DNA of 64,000 nucleotides from M3007 sp032115775 (GTDB lineage: Bacteria; Bacteroidota; Bacteroidia; Chitinophagales; Saprospiraceae). Below the pieces are notes generated by a model. That model worked only from the letters and a program-made list of their open reading frames with translations. It was not told where the DNA came from and ran no database searches. Of this stretch, positions 26,383-33,767 are shown piece after piece; position 1 is the first letter of the stretch; the number at the start of each line of letters is the position of its first letter. The stretch covers positions 15,174-79,173 of the forward strand of contig JAUMBL010000073.1 of NCBI GenBank assembly GCA_032115775.1. Direction: 5' to 3'. Made by a program: the position numbers and the translations under genes.

Positions 26383-27726
26383 TCATATCTGTTTCCAAAT
26401 ACCCAGGTTGAACCCCGTCGTATGTAATTTGCCCGGTTTCGGTCCAATTCCCCGACCGAAGGCATGGCGCAGGGCGGGTTCGACAAATACAATCGTTTCG
26501 GACGACAACGGGTATTCTATTCGCAAGCCCAGATCCAGCGTGCCGTAAGCGTTATCGCGCAGGCGACCGCCTTGAAGCAAGCCTTGGGCTTCCGGGCGCA
26601 GCTGCGCCTGCTGATCCGGGTCAATCACCGGCAGGCCGCTAGGCGGCTGTCCGGTAAAAATCAGGGTTTCATATTCGTATGATTTTTGCAGCGCCAAATG
26701 AGCCGCCCCGCCCGCGACGGCGTGGATTTCCCATTTGCCGGAACGCCAGGCCAGGCGGGTAGTCCGGACAGGGATACTCAGCAAATCGGCCGACACGGTG
26801 CGCAGGTTGGCGCCGTAATAGACATTGGGAACGTTCCCATCGAAGAGGGTCACCGACCTGGCCGGCTCGTACTGCCGGCGCGCGTACTGCAAGCCGGTCT
26901 CCAATCCCCATTTTTTCCGGCGGTAGCCGGCGACGAAACCGGCGCTGAAACCGGCTGACGTGTGTCGATGATCGCCCGCGACCGACCGGTTCCACTCCGC
27001 GGTAGCCAGCCCGCCCACATAGAAGCCTTTGCGCACCACGGCGGGCTGGGCAGGCGATGGGAAGAAGGGCCGGGCGGGCAGCGTCGGTGCGACCGACCCG
27101 GAGAGCGCCGACGCTTCGACGGGCAAACACGGAATTGCGATCGGTTTTTCGTTCACCGCACGGAGATCTGCGACCGGCGCTTGCTCGCGCGCGGCTTCGA
27201 GCCGTTTGTACATCTGATCCGGCGCTTGCGGCGCCTCCGACGACCCGGCGAGTGCAGTCGCGGCCGTGCTGAATCCGGCCGATGCGAGCCGGATGTGCCT
27301 TCCGCGGTCAGCCCTTGTTTTTTTCGTCAGCGCGGGCGCGGATTGTGCGGATTGCGCGGGCACGGCGGCCACCGGTTCCGGCAGCGGGCTAATCGGGCGA
27401 GCGGATCGGGCGGGTTGATCGCCCGGGAATCCGGATAAATACGCTAGAAGTAGAAAGAGCAGCGCGGCTTCTGCTATTTTGATCCACAAAACGCCCCGTC
27501 TGCGCCGTTCCCGGACGAGTCGGCGCTCCAGCGCCGCCCAGTCGGCCGGATCGAAGGCCGCCTCCAGGTTTTGCAGGCGGCGGGCGGCGGCGTCCACGTC
27601 CGGCGGCGCCGCAGGTTGGCGCGCGTCCAGTTTTTGGGCGAGCGCGTCCCAGCTTTGCGCGTCGTAGGGCGCTTTCAGGGCATCCAGGCCTTCTTTTATT
27701 ATTTTATCGAATTGCGAATCTTCCAT
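26383..27726 (-). CDS. Membrane-anchored protein with C-terminal barrel-like domain, partner of ECF sigma factor
   Basis: This 447-aa protein starts at ATG 27726, five bases after the sigma factor's stop, so the two are co-transcribed. Residues 1-75 contain two copies of a (Y/F)D-x(2-3)-W-x-A-L-x(2)-(R/K)L motif (YDAQSWDALAQKLD and FDPADWAALERRL) and would be cytoplasmic. One transmembrane helix spans ~79-99. A low-complexity Ala/Pro linker follows, then from ~235 a beta-strand-rich domain (GFYVGGLATAEW, GFSAGFVAGYRRKKWGLETGLQYARRQY, LDLGLRIEYPL) like PorT/OmpW-type small barrels. The gene order suggests an anti-sigma or sensing role for the cytoplasmic part, but it lacks a recognisable ZAS/RsiW zinc motif. 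An inner-membrane anchor joined to a barrel-like domain is an odd topology. Confidence 0.75.
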   Translation of the reverse strand: MEDSQFDKIIKEGLDALKAPYDAQSWDALAQKLDARQPAAPPDVDAAARRLQNLEAAFDPADWAALERRLVRERRRRGVLWIKIAEAALLFLLLAYLSGFPGDQPARSARPISPLPEPVAAVPAQSAQSAPALTKKTRADRGRHIRLASAGFSTAATALAGSSEAPQAPDQMYKRLEAAREQAPVADLRAVNEKPIAIPCLPVEASALSGSVAPTLPARPFFPSPAQPAVVRKGFYVGGLATAEWNRSVAGDHRHTSAGFSAGFVAGYRRKKWGLETGLQYARRQYEPARSVTLFDGNVPNVYYGANLRTVSADLLSIPVRTTRLAWRSGKWEIHAVAGGAAHLALQKSYEYETLIFTGQPPSGLPVIDPDQQAQLRPEAQGLLQGGRLRDNAYGTLDLGLRIEYPLSSETIVFVEPALRHAFGRGIGPKPGKLHTTGFNLGIWKQI

Positions 27727-27731
27727 AGCGT

Positions 27732-28325
27732 TTAACGATCAGTTTCATCCGGCGATAGTTCGTCGGGGTCAAATTCCATCCGGCGCAGGGCAAAAAACGC
27801 CCGGAGTTTGATCCGGGCTTTCACCAGGTTGCTGCGGGAGGTACTTTCGGTAATTTCCAGCGCCTCGGCAATTTCCTTGTGCGAGTAGCCTTCCACGGCA
27901 TACAAGTTAAAGACAGCGCGGTAGGCGGGCGACAGTTCCTGCACGGCCGCGAGAATTTCCTTTTCCGTCAGGTTGCTCAGGGCGTCCGGATCGCCGGCGC
28001 AGACTTCGCGTGCCTGCTCCAGATCGTCCGTCCTGCGCCGCATATTTTTCCGGAAATAATCAATGCAGGTATTCACCATGATCGTCCGAATCCAGGCCTC
28101 CAGTGGAGCGCCCGGTTTGTACCGACCGATGTGTTGGAACACTTTAATAAATCCTTCGTGCAGCAAATCGAGCGCTTCGTCTTTTGATCCGGCGTACCGC
28201 AGGCAAATACCCATCATCTTCCCGTAGCAAGCCTCATACAATTGCTGCTGCGCCCATCGTTCCTGCCGGACGAGCGCCGCGATCAATTGCTGTTCGCTGC
28301 CTTCCAAATGAATGGCAATATCCAT
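27732..28325 (-). CDS. ECF-type RNA polymerase sigma-70 factor
   Basis: This 197-aa protein starts at ATG 28325. Sigma region 2 (~27-95) includes QLYEACYGKMMGICLRY, EALDLLHEGFIKVF and PLEAWIRTIMVNTCIDYFRK, the core-binding and -10 recognition helices. Sigma region 4 (~118-182) has LSPAYRAVFNLYAVEGYSHKEIAEAL and TSRSNLVKARIKL, a helix-turn-helix for the -35 element. Length and layout fit the ECF family common in Bacteroidota. The next gene encodes a membrane-anchored protein with a short cytoplasmic domain, a likely anti-sigma or sensor partner. The regulon cannot be read from this window. Confidence 0.93.
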   Translation of the reverse strand: MDIAIHLEGSEQQLIAALVRQERWAQQQLYEACYGKMMGICLRYAGSKDEALDLLHEGFIKVFQHIGRYKPGAPLEAWIRTIMVNTCIDYFRKNMRRRTDDLEQAREVCAGDPDALSNLTEKEILAAVQELSPAYRAVFNLYAVEGYSHKEIAEALEITESTSRSNLVKARIKLRAFFALRRMEFDPDELSPDETDR

Positions 28326-28477
28326 GGTTGAGCCCGGTTCAAAATAATAAATATCCGGAGGCGACTATAAAGATATAACGCTGCCGGCGGGTTAAACGCT
28401 GCCTGTTTAGACGAAAAAAAATACGGGCGCGTTGCCCAGGCGCTAATTTATCCTTAAAAATTGATCCCTAATCCGCC

Positions 28478-28512
28478 AAACCCCGTAGGGGTGACATAAT
28501 TCTAGTGACATG
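28478..28512 (+). repeat. Short dispersed repeat, CCCCGTAGGGG-GTGACATAATTCTAG type
   Basis: AAACCCCGTAGGGGTGACAT and AATTCTAGTGACATG. The variable middle base (GAA in other copies, GTA here) sits in the loop of the CCCC/GGGG hairpin. It lies in the divergent gap between the sigma factor and glucosaminidase genes. Confidence 0.8.
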
Positions 28513-28545
28513 ATTTTGTTTTAAAAATATTTTGTTTAAAATAAA

Positions 28546-28578
28546 TTTGCGCTTTAAACACTTTTTGTTTTAAATTTG
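28546..28578 (+). promoter_or_regulatory. Bacteroidota-type promoter of the glucosaminidase gene
   Basis: TTTG at 28546-28549, a 21-bp spacer and TAAATTTG at 28571-28578 match the -33/-7 consensus. The upstream element is itself part of a second TAAATTTG (28542-28549). The ATG lies ~46 bp downstream at 28625. Confidence 0.68.
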
Positions 28579-28624
28579 CAGTCTCTAATTTCAACAAAGT
28601 CACGACAAATAAATCTGGCAAGTC

Positions 28625-29548
28625 ATGGGAAAAACGAAACTTTTCACCGAGCCGGAAAACAATTCAAACAGCGGTAATCCATTTTTTAAGCGCCCTCCCC
28701 GGCAAAATCATCCGATAAGCGGCCGTCGGCAGGGTCCGCAGGCCGACGAGATCCCGGTAGGCGTGCTACTCCTGCAAATCCAAATCCGCCTCCGGCGCTG
28801 GTGGATCGCGCTGCGTTTTCAGGCAGACCGGCTAACGCTGGGGTTGTTCCGCGGGCGCACGCTCGTCCGCGTGCTGACGGTCGCCGCAGGTTTGTACTGC
28901 GTGCTGGAAACAGACGTCTGGACGCCGGCAGAAACACAACCGGAAGAAGAAGCCTACGGCAAAAGCATCCTATCCGAACAAACGCTCGAAGGCGTCGGAC
29001 TGAGCCATCCGGCGCCGCGCCCAAAACCAGCCCAAAAACCTAAAAAACGACCTGCCGCCGCGCCGCCACCCGCGCCAACGCCCGCCGCGCTGCCGATCGA
29101 AAAACCCGACGACCAAACGAGCGCCTACATCGCCCGATTCCGCAAAATCGCCCAAACCGAAATGGAAAAATACGGCGTGCCGGCCAGCATCAGCCTGGCG
29201 CAGGGGCTGATCGAAAGCAATGCCGGCGCCAGCAAATTGGCCCGAGCCAACAATAACCACTTCGGCATCAAATGCTTCCAAAGGAAGTGCCGGAGCGGCC
29301 ACTGCACGAACCATTCGGACGACTCGCACAAGGATTTTTTCCGCAAATACCCCAACGCCTGGGAAAGCTGGCGCGCGCACAGCGTCATGATCTCCACTGG
29401 ACGCTATGCCAAACTCAAAAAGCACGGTAGAAATTACAAAAAATGGGCGGTCGGACTGAAAGAAATCGGCTATGCCACGGATCAAAATTATGATAAAAAA
29501 CTCATCGGCGTAATCGAGCGCTACGGCCTGCAGCGCTACGATCAGTAA
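28625..29548 (+). CDS. Membrane-anchored glucosaminidase (peptidoglycan hydrolase)
   Basis: This 307-aa protein starts at ATG 28625. Residues 1-75 are basic and cytoplasmic-like, with one hydrophobic segment at ~78-95 (LVRVLTVAAGLYCVLETDVW), a Pro/Ala/Lys-rich spacer (~115-150), then a glucosaminidase (LYZ2/FlgJ-type) domain from ~160 to the end. The domain shows SISLAQGLIESNAGASKLA with the catalytic Glu, NNNHFGIKCF, SHKDFFRKYPNAWESW and AVGLKEIGYATD. It cleaves GlcNAc-MurNAc bonds in peptidoglycan in the periplasm, a role in cell separation or wall remodelling. The N-terminal cytoplasmic tail before the anchor is longer than usual for the family. The gene is monocistronic and faces away from the sigma factor. 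Confidence 0.88.
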   Translation: MGKTKLFTEPENNSNSGNPFFKRPPRQNHPISGRRQGPQADEIPVGVLLLQIQIRLRRWWIALRFQADRLTLGLFRGRTLVRVLTVAAGLYCVLETDVWTPAETQPEEEAYGKSILSEQTLEGVGLSHPAPRPKPAQKPKKRPAAAPPPAPTPAALPIEKPDDQTSAYIARFRKIAQTEMEKYGVPASISLAQGLIESNAGASKLARANNNHFGIKCFQRKCRSGHCTNHSDDSHKDFFRKYPNAWESWRAHSVMISTGRYAKLKKHGRNYKKWAVGLKEIGYATDQNYDKKLIGVIERYGLQRYDQ

Positions 29549-29566
29549 AATGGACGCGCAGGGCGG

Positions 29567-30283
29567 TCATCGGTTCCGCGCCAGCCGCCACAACAACAAC
29601 AGGCCGGCAATCAACCGCCAGCGACGCGGGACGTAAGCCACGCGCCGACGACGGTCAACGGCCCTTTTTATCCGCCGCGCCGCCTGCGCAGCAGAAATGA
29701 CCCAAAACATATCCCGGCGGCCTTCCGTCATCGGGGTATCTATAAAACCCGGCCGGATTTCCGTGAAGTAAATCCCCGGCTTCCGCCGCGCCGCGCGCCA
29801 TTGCAGCCCTTCGAGGTAAAGCGACATAAAGGCCTTGGAAGCGCTGTACGCGGGCGCCGTCGGATTCGGGAGCAGCGCGGCGACGGAAGAAATGCCCACA
29901 AAATGCCCGCTGCCGCGCGCGCTGAAATAGCGGTACGCCCAAGCGGCCGTTTCGGCAAATGCCGCAACGTTCAATTGCACGGTCTGCGCCTCCGGCGCCC
30001 AGTCCATCTGCTTGTTCGTCTGCCCAACGCCGGCGTTGTACACCACCAGGGAGGCGCCGCCCAGCGCATCGGCCAGCGACTCCACCACGCCGATCTGATC
30101 GGGCGCCGTGGCATCGTGTCGCTGCAAATGCAGCGTATCCGGATGCGCTTGCCGCAGGACATCCAGCAATTCGATGCGCCTGCCGGTGGCGCCCACGCGC
30201 CAGCCCGCCTCCAGATACTGCTGCGCCAGCGCGTAGCCGATGCCGGTGGTGGCGCCGATGATGATGATTGTTTTTTGATGCAT
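29567..30283 (-). CDS. Short-chain dehydrogenase/reductase (SDR)
   Basis: This 238-aa protein starts at ATG 30283. The Rossmann cofactor motif is GATTGIG at 10-16, followed by YNAG at ~82-85, the catalytic Ser in GISSVAAL (~132) and YSASK at 146-150. It is a classical SDR; the Arg/basic residues after strand 2 (GRRIELLD) favour NADP over NAD. A basic C-terminal tail after ~200 (RRRRVAYVPRRWR, then a hydrophobic stretch) may associate with the membrane. The substrate cannot be assigned. A palindromic element ends only 14 bp upstream of the start codon, so the native promoter is either in that element or replaced by it. Confidence 0.88.
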   Translation of the reverse strand: MHQKTIIIIGATTGIGYALAQQYLEAGWRVGATGRRIELLDVLRQAHPDTLHLQRHDATAPDQIGVVESLADALGGASLVVYNAGVGQTNKQMDWAPEAQTVQLNVAAFAETAAWAYRYFSARGSGHFVGISSVAALLPNPTAPAYSASKAFMSLYLEGLQWRAARRKPGIYFTEIRPGFIDTPMTEGRRDMFWVISAAQAARRIKRAVDRRRRVAYVPRRWRLIAGLLLLWRLARNR

Positions 30284-30296
30284 TGTATCTGTTTTT

Positions 30297-30589
30297 GTAA
30301 CTACTTAGCCGGTCGCGTCTGAGACAAAGAAGGATCCATTTTTTGCCAGACGAGGTGATTTTTTGCAGAGGGTGTATCACAAGTATTTCGCCGCCTCCGG
30401 CGGCGAAATAAAATAATGTTTGGTTGCTTTTTTTTATTTTTTCTAAAAAAATCAAAAAAAACAACCAAACAAAATATTTTTTTGCTTAGCGGGGCTTTCA
30501 CGGACTTATGACACACCCTCAAAAAAAATGCGAAGCATGGCGGAAAATGGGACTTTTGGGGCCAGACAGCGAGCCGGCTAAGTAGTCAC
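30297..30589. mobile_element. MITE-like palindromic element, copy 1 (full nested form)
   Basis: The outer ends are GTAACTACTTAGCCGG (30297) and its near inverse (30574-30589). The nested inner element spans 30368-30520, with terminal inverted repeats GAGGGTGTATCACAAGT and GAGGGTGTGTCATAAGT. Inside lie a CGCCGCC-TCCG-GGCGGCG hairpin (~30384-30410) and the long palindrome 30418-30470. There is no ORF. It sits between the SDR gene's start and the haem-binding gene's stop. Confidence 0.85.
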
Positions 30590-30623
30590 CTATTTTTTAT
30601 ACAAGCCGCAGCGCCTGCGCGAT

Positions 30624-31121
30624 CTATTCTGTCTCCGAATGCCCTTCACTGCCGGGGCGATCGGGCGCCGCCGGGGCATTTTCCGACAAAGAATTGAACC
30701 AGTCGGTCAGTTGCTTGCGTTGGGCGGCGCTCAGGCGCGCAGCGCCGTGCGTCCAGGTGTAACTTTTAAGCGGCATTTCGCCTTTGGAAACAACTTCAGC
30801 CGATTCCTCCAGGATTTCGGCCTGATCCGCCGCACCGTAAGCGCCGTAACTCGAAAAATTGACATGTTCGCGACCCTCGCGCACGTGATTGGCCAGCCAC
30901 CAGGATACCGGCGCGATCTGGCTGTACCACGGATAGCGGGTTTGGTTGGAATGGCAGTCGTAACAGGCGACGTCCAGGATCGCGGCAATCTCGGCAGGCG
31001 GCTGGGCGATCGCTTTGAAATCCTGAGCCGGATCAGAAGCCGGATTTTGGAAATCGGGGCGAATAAGTTGGATTCCGAGCAGGATAGCAGCCAGGATAGC
31101 CCAAAGATATTTTTTTACCAT
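30624..31121 (-). CDS. Haem-binding-domain protein (Haem_bd family)
   Basis: This 165-aa protein starts at ATG 31121. An N-terminal hydrophobic segment (MVKKYLWAILAAILLGIQLI) directs it to or across the inner membrane. CYDCHSNQTRYPWYSQIAPVSWW at ~53 contains the CxxCH c-type haem site (Cys53, Cys56, His57) and matches the Haem_bd (PF14376) pattern. The C-terminal tail is low complexity and acidic. It is likely a small periplasmic or membrane-anchored cytochrome c. No cytochrome or redox partner is adjacent. A clear promoter lies ~55 bp upstream. Confidence 0.87.
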   Translation of the reverse strand: MVKKYLWAILAAILLGIQLIRPDFQNPASDPAQDFKAIAQPPAEIAAILDVACYDCHSNQTRYPWYSQIAPVSWWLANHVREGREHVNFSSYGAYGAADQAEILEESAEVVSKGEMPLKSYTWTHGAARLSAAQRKQLTDWFNSLSENAPAAPDRPGSEGHSETE

Positions 31122-31176
31122 AACATAAAATTTGTGGCGGCTAAAAAAGCGCGCCGGCGATCGGAAAATTTCTAAG

Positions 31177-31207
31177 CAAATTTACCAAACCATTAAGAAT
31201 TTCGCAA
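31177..31207 (-). promoter_or_regulatory. Bacteroidota-type promoter of the haem-binding gene
   Basis: On the minus strand TTG (31207-31205), a 20-bp spacer and TAAATTTG (31184-31177) match the -33/-7 consensus well. The ATG is at 31121, leaving a leader of about 50 nt. Confidence 0.7.
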
Positions 31208-31245
31208 TAAAATTCGTGAATCTATTCACAGCTGCGCTCCCCCCT

Positions 31246-33336
31246 TCATTTCAGATACTGCCAGGCGGTTTCATACCGGCCGTGTTGCGCGCAATACGCC
31301 ATAAACGCCTCATAAAAAGCATTTTTTCCGATCGTGGCGCTGTCGCCGATCACCACCAGCAGCATGCGCGCGCGCGTCATGGCGACGTTCATGCGGCGAT
31401 AGTCGCTCAAAAAGCCGATTTCGTGTTTGGGATTCGAGCGCACGAGGCTGATATAGACGACGTCCCGTTCCTGCCCCTGGAAGCCGTCAATGGTATTGAT
31501 GGCGCCGACGGCGGATTGTTCGTCGGGGCGTTCCTCGGCCGGGGCGGTATTTTTTTTGAACAGCCGTCCCAGCACGGGATCGTCGAGGAGCAGGTTGTTG
31601 AAATAATTCACCTGCTCCCGGTAGGGCGATAAAATCCCGATAGACGGCGATTGGTCGGAGGGGAAATGCGCCAGCAGCTGCAGCAGGTGTTCGCGCGCCA
31701 GCAGCGCCTCTTCCGGGTTGTAGCGGCTCATTTGCCGGTTTGGAGTTTCGGCACTTTGCTCTTCGAACCCGCAACCGGCTGTATCAATAAAGACCACCGA
31801 TTCCGTATCCAGCACTTGCATCAGCGGCAGGTAGAGGCGTCGGTCGGCCACCGAATGGTGTGCCTCCAGGGCCCCGCCGTAGAACCAGTCGTTTGAGAAG
31901 CCCATAATGGCCTGGTGCATGCGATATTGCACATTGAGCAGGTGCACCTGATCCGGGAAGCGCTCCAGGCAGTGTTCGATCAGCGTGCGCGACAATCCGC
32001 CGCGAGCCGCGTCGAGGCTTTTGACCGTCGGCGGCAGTTGGAAGGGGTCGCCGGCGAGTACCACCCGGCTGCATTTGGACATCGGAATCCAGCAGGCCGG
32101 TTCCAGCGCCTGGGCGGCCTCGTCAATGACGCAGGTGCGGAAGCGGTAGGGTTCCAATACCGGATTGGCGGCGCCGACCAGCGTGCAGGTGATTGCCTGG
32201 GCGCCGGTGATAATTTGATCAATGATCCGGTTTTCGAGCGTATTGGCCCAGGCTTCCAGTTCGCGGGCCTGTTGTTTCAGATGTTCGCGTTCGCGGCGTT
32301 CTTCGTAGCCGAAGTTGCGTTTGTGTTGGCGCGCCTGGCGGCGGTATTCGGCGGCCTGGAGTTTTACCTTTTTGAGATTTTTGCTTTCCGGATGGCGGGC
32401 AAGTTGCGCCTCCAGGGTATGGCGGAGCACCGCATCATCCACCCGGCTGATATTGCCGATGCGCACCACCTGCAGGCCTTGCGCGGCCAGCCGTTCGGTG
32501 AGCAAATCTGCGGCTGTATTGCTCGGCGCCGTCACCAGCACCGTACTTTCGCGTTCGCACAAGCGCTGAATAGCCGCCACGAGTGTCGTGGTTTTGCCGG
32601 TGCCCGGCGGGCCGTGCACCACGGCGACGTCGAGGGCGGAGAGGATGTGCCGGACCGCCTCTTTTTGGGCCTCGTTGAGGTCAGAATCGGCCTGTTGCGT
32701 TTTGGGGATAAACGTTCGGGGCATGGCGGCCTCGGGCGTCAGTCCTTCCGTGTAGCGTTCATGCCAGGCCCAGAGTTCCTCGCGGGTAGGCGCTGCCGGG
32801 CCCAGGGCGGCGGAATCGAGGAAACGTGGCGCTTTTTTGCCGACCAGGATATCGCGGAGTTCGGCCAGTCGGTCGGCCCGGGCGTGAAGCACCTTGAGCA
32901 GGGCGCGTTCCATTTCGACGTAGCTCCGGTCGTCGAACAGCATATCCACACCCAGTTGGCCAGAATCCAGCCAATCCGGCACATCGCGGCTGTTGAGAAT
33001 AATTTTCATTTTATTCCGCTCCACGTAATTGATTACGCCCTGTTTGTCCGCCTGCTTGACGTGCGGCGTCAGGGTGAAGAGGCTGACCGTTTGTCCGGCG
33101 CGCAGTTGGTGCGGCTCGTTGAGTCGGGTGGTGCGTTCGACCACCACGAACGCTTTTTCGCCCAGCGCGAAGCCCGTTTGCAGTACCTGGAGCGGATACC
33201 AAGTGTAGCCGTCCGCCACGCGATCGGGCAGGGGACGTTCGCGCACCGATTTCAGGAAAGCGCGCTGATCTGCTTCGCGTTCCTGGCGCAGGAGATCGAA
33301 CAATTGGGCGTAGTGCGGGTGGGGGGGGACTGGCAT
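31246..33336 (-). CDS. SF1 superfamily DNA/RNA helicase (AAA domain, Dna2/NAM7/IGHMBP2-like)
   Basis: This 696-aa protein starts at ATG 33336. The N-terminal ~210 residues resemble the beta-barrel/stalk part of IGHMBP2-like helicases. Motifs then appear in order: Q-like DLNEAQKEAV, Walker A GPPGTGKTTTLV, TAPSNTAADLL (Ia), Walker B/II VIDEAAQALEP, GDPFQLPPTV (III), NVQYRMHQAIMGFSNDWFY (IV-like), GAINTIDGFQGQERDVVYIS (V) and MNVAMTRARMLLVVIGD (VI). This is the Upf1/Dna2-like SF1B group, ATP-driven and probably 5'-3' on nucleic acid. The bacterial cellular role is poorly known. A TATCTTTG sequence just before the start (33345-33352, minus) could be a -7 element giving a very short leader. Confidence 0.92.
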   Translation of the reverse strand: MPVPPHPHYAQLFDLLRQEREADQRAFLKSVRERPLPDRVADGYTWYPLQVLQTGFALGEKAFVVVERTTRLNEPHQLRAGQTVSLFTLTPHVKQADKQGVINYVERNKMKIILNSRDVPDWLDSGQLGVDMLFDDRSYVEMERALLKVLHARADRLAELRDILVGKKAPRFLDSAALGPAAPTREELWAWHERYTEGLTPEAAMPRTFIPKTQQADSDLNEAQKEAVRHILSALDVAVVHGPPGTGKTTTLVAAIQRLCERESTVLVTAPSNTAADLLTERLAAQGLQVVRIGNISRVDDAVLRHTLEAQLARHPESKNLKKVKLQAAEYRRQARQHKRNFGYEERREREHLKQQARELEAWANTLENRIIDQIITGAQAITCTLVGAANPVLEPYRFRTCVIDEAAQALEPACWIPMSKCSRVVLAGDPFQLPPTVKSLDAARGGLSRTLIEHCLERFPDQVHLLNVQYRMHQAIMGFSNDWFYGGALEAHHSVADRRLYLPLMQVLDTESVVFIDTAGCGFEEQSAETPNRQMSRYNPEEALLAREHLLQLLAHFPSDQSPSIGILSPYREQVNYFNNLLLDDPVLGRLFKKNTAPAEERPDEQSAVGAINTIDGFQGQERDVVYISLVRSNPKHEIGFLSDYRRMNVAMTRARMLLVVIGDSATIGKNAFYEAFMAYCAQHGRYETAWQYLK

Positions 33337-33404
33337 AAACCCTGCAAAGATACTTTAGAATCGTTAGCGGCGTTATCTTTGTACCAAATTCCAGGAATAC
33401 AAAA

Positions 33405-33681
33405 CAAATAATATGGCTGGTCGCGTCTGAGACAGAAAAGGATCCATTTTTTGCAGGGGGGGAGTAAGTCCATTGACGACCCTTTAAACAAAAAAATATT
33501 TTGTTTGGGTGCCTGTTTTTTGATTTTTTTAGAAAAAATCAAAAAACAGGCACCCAAACATCATTGTATTGCGCCGCCGGAGGCGGCGAAATACTTTTTA
33601 CAAAACCCCTCAAAAAAAATTGCGAAGTATGGCGGAAAATGGGACTTTTTGGGCCAGACAGCGCGCCGTCTAAGTAGTTAC
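33405..33681. mobile_element. MITE-like palindromic element, copy 2 (nested form)
   Basis: It carries the outer GGTCGCGTCTGAGACAG end (~33405-33436) and the outer CCGTCTAAGTAGTTAC end (33666-33681), shared with copy 1, plus the AAGGATCCATTTTTTGC and GGCGGAAAATGGGAC blocks. The long palindrome GTTTGGGTGCCTGTTTTTTG is perfectly mirrored (~33502-33559). The inner TIRs are degenerate. It lies between two divergent genes (SF1 helicase and FAD/Fe-S oxidoreductase). Confidence 0.8.
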
Positions 33682-33767
33682 ATAATATCAAAAAAGGCAG
33701 CCCGAGGCTCAATCCGCCGTTTCCAAGTCCAGGATAGTCCCAGGCGCCGCCACGCAGCAACCTGTTT

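Noticed and set aside
31915..33411. 498-codon plus-strand ORF
   Set aside because: Antisense to the SF1 helicase gene with all helicase motifs.
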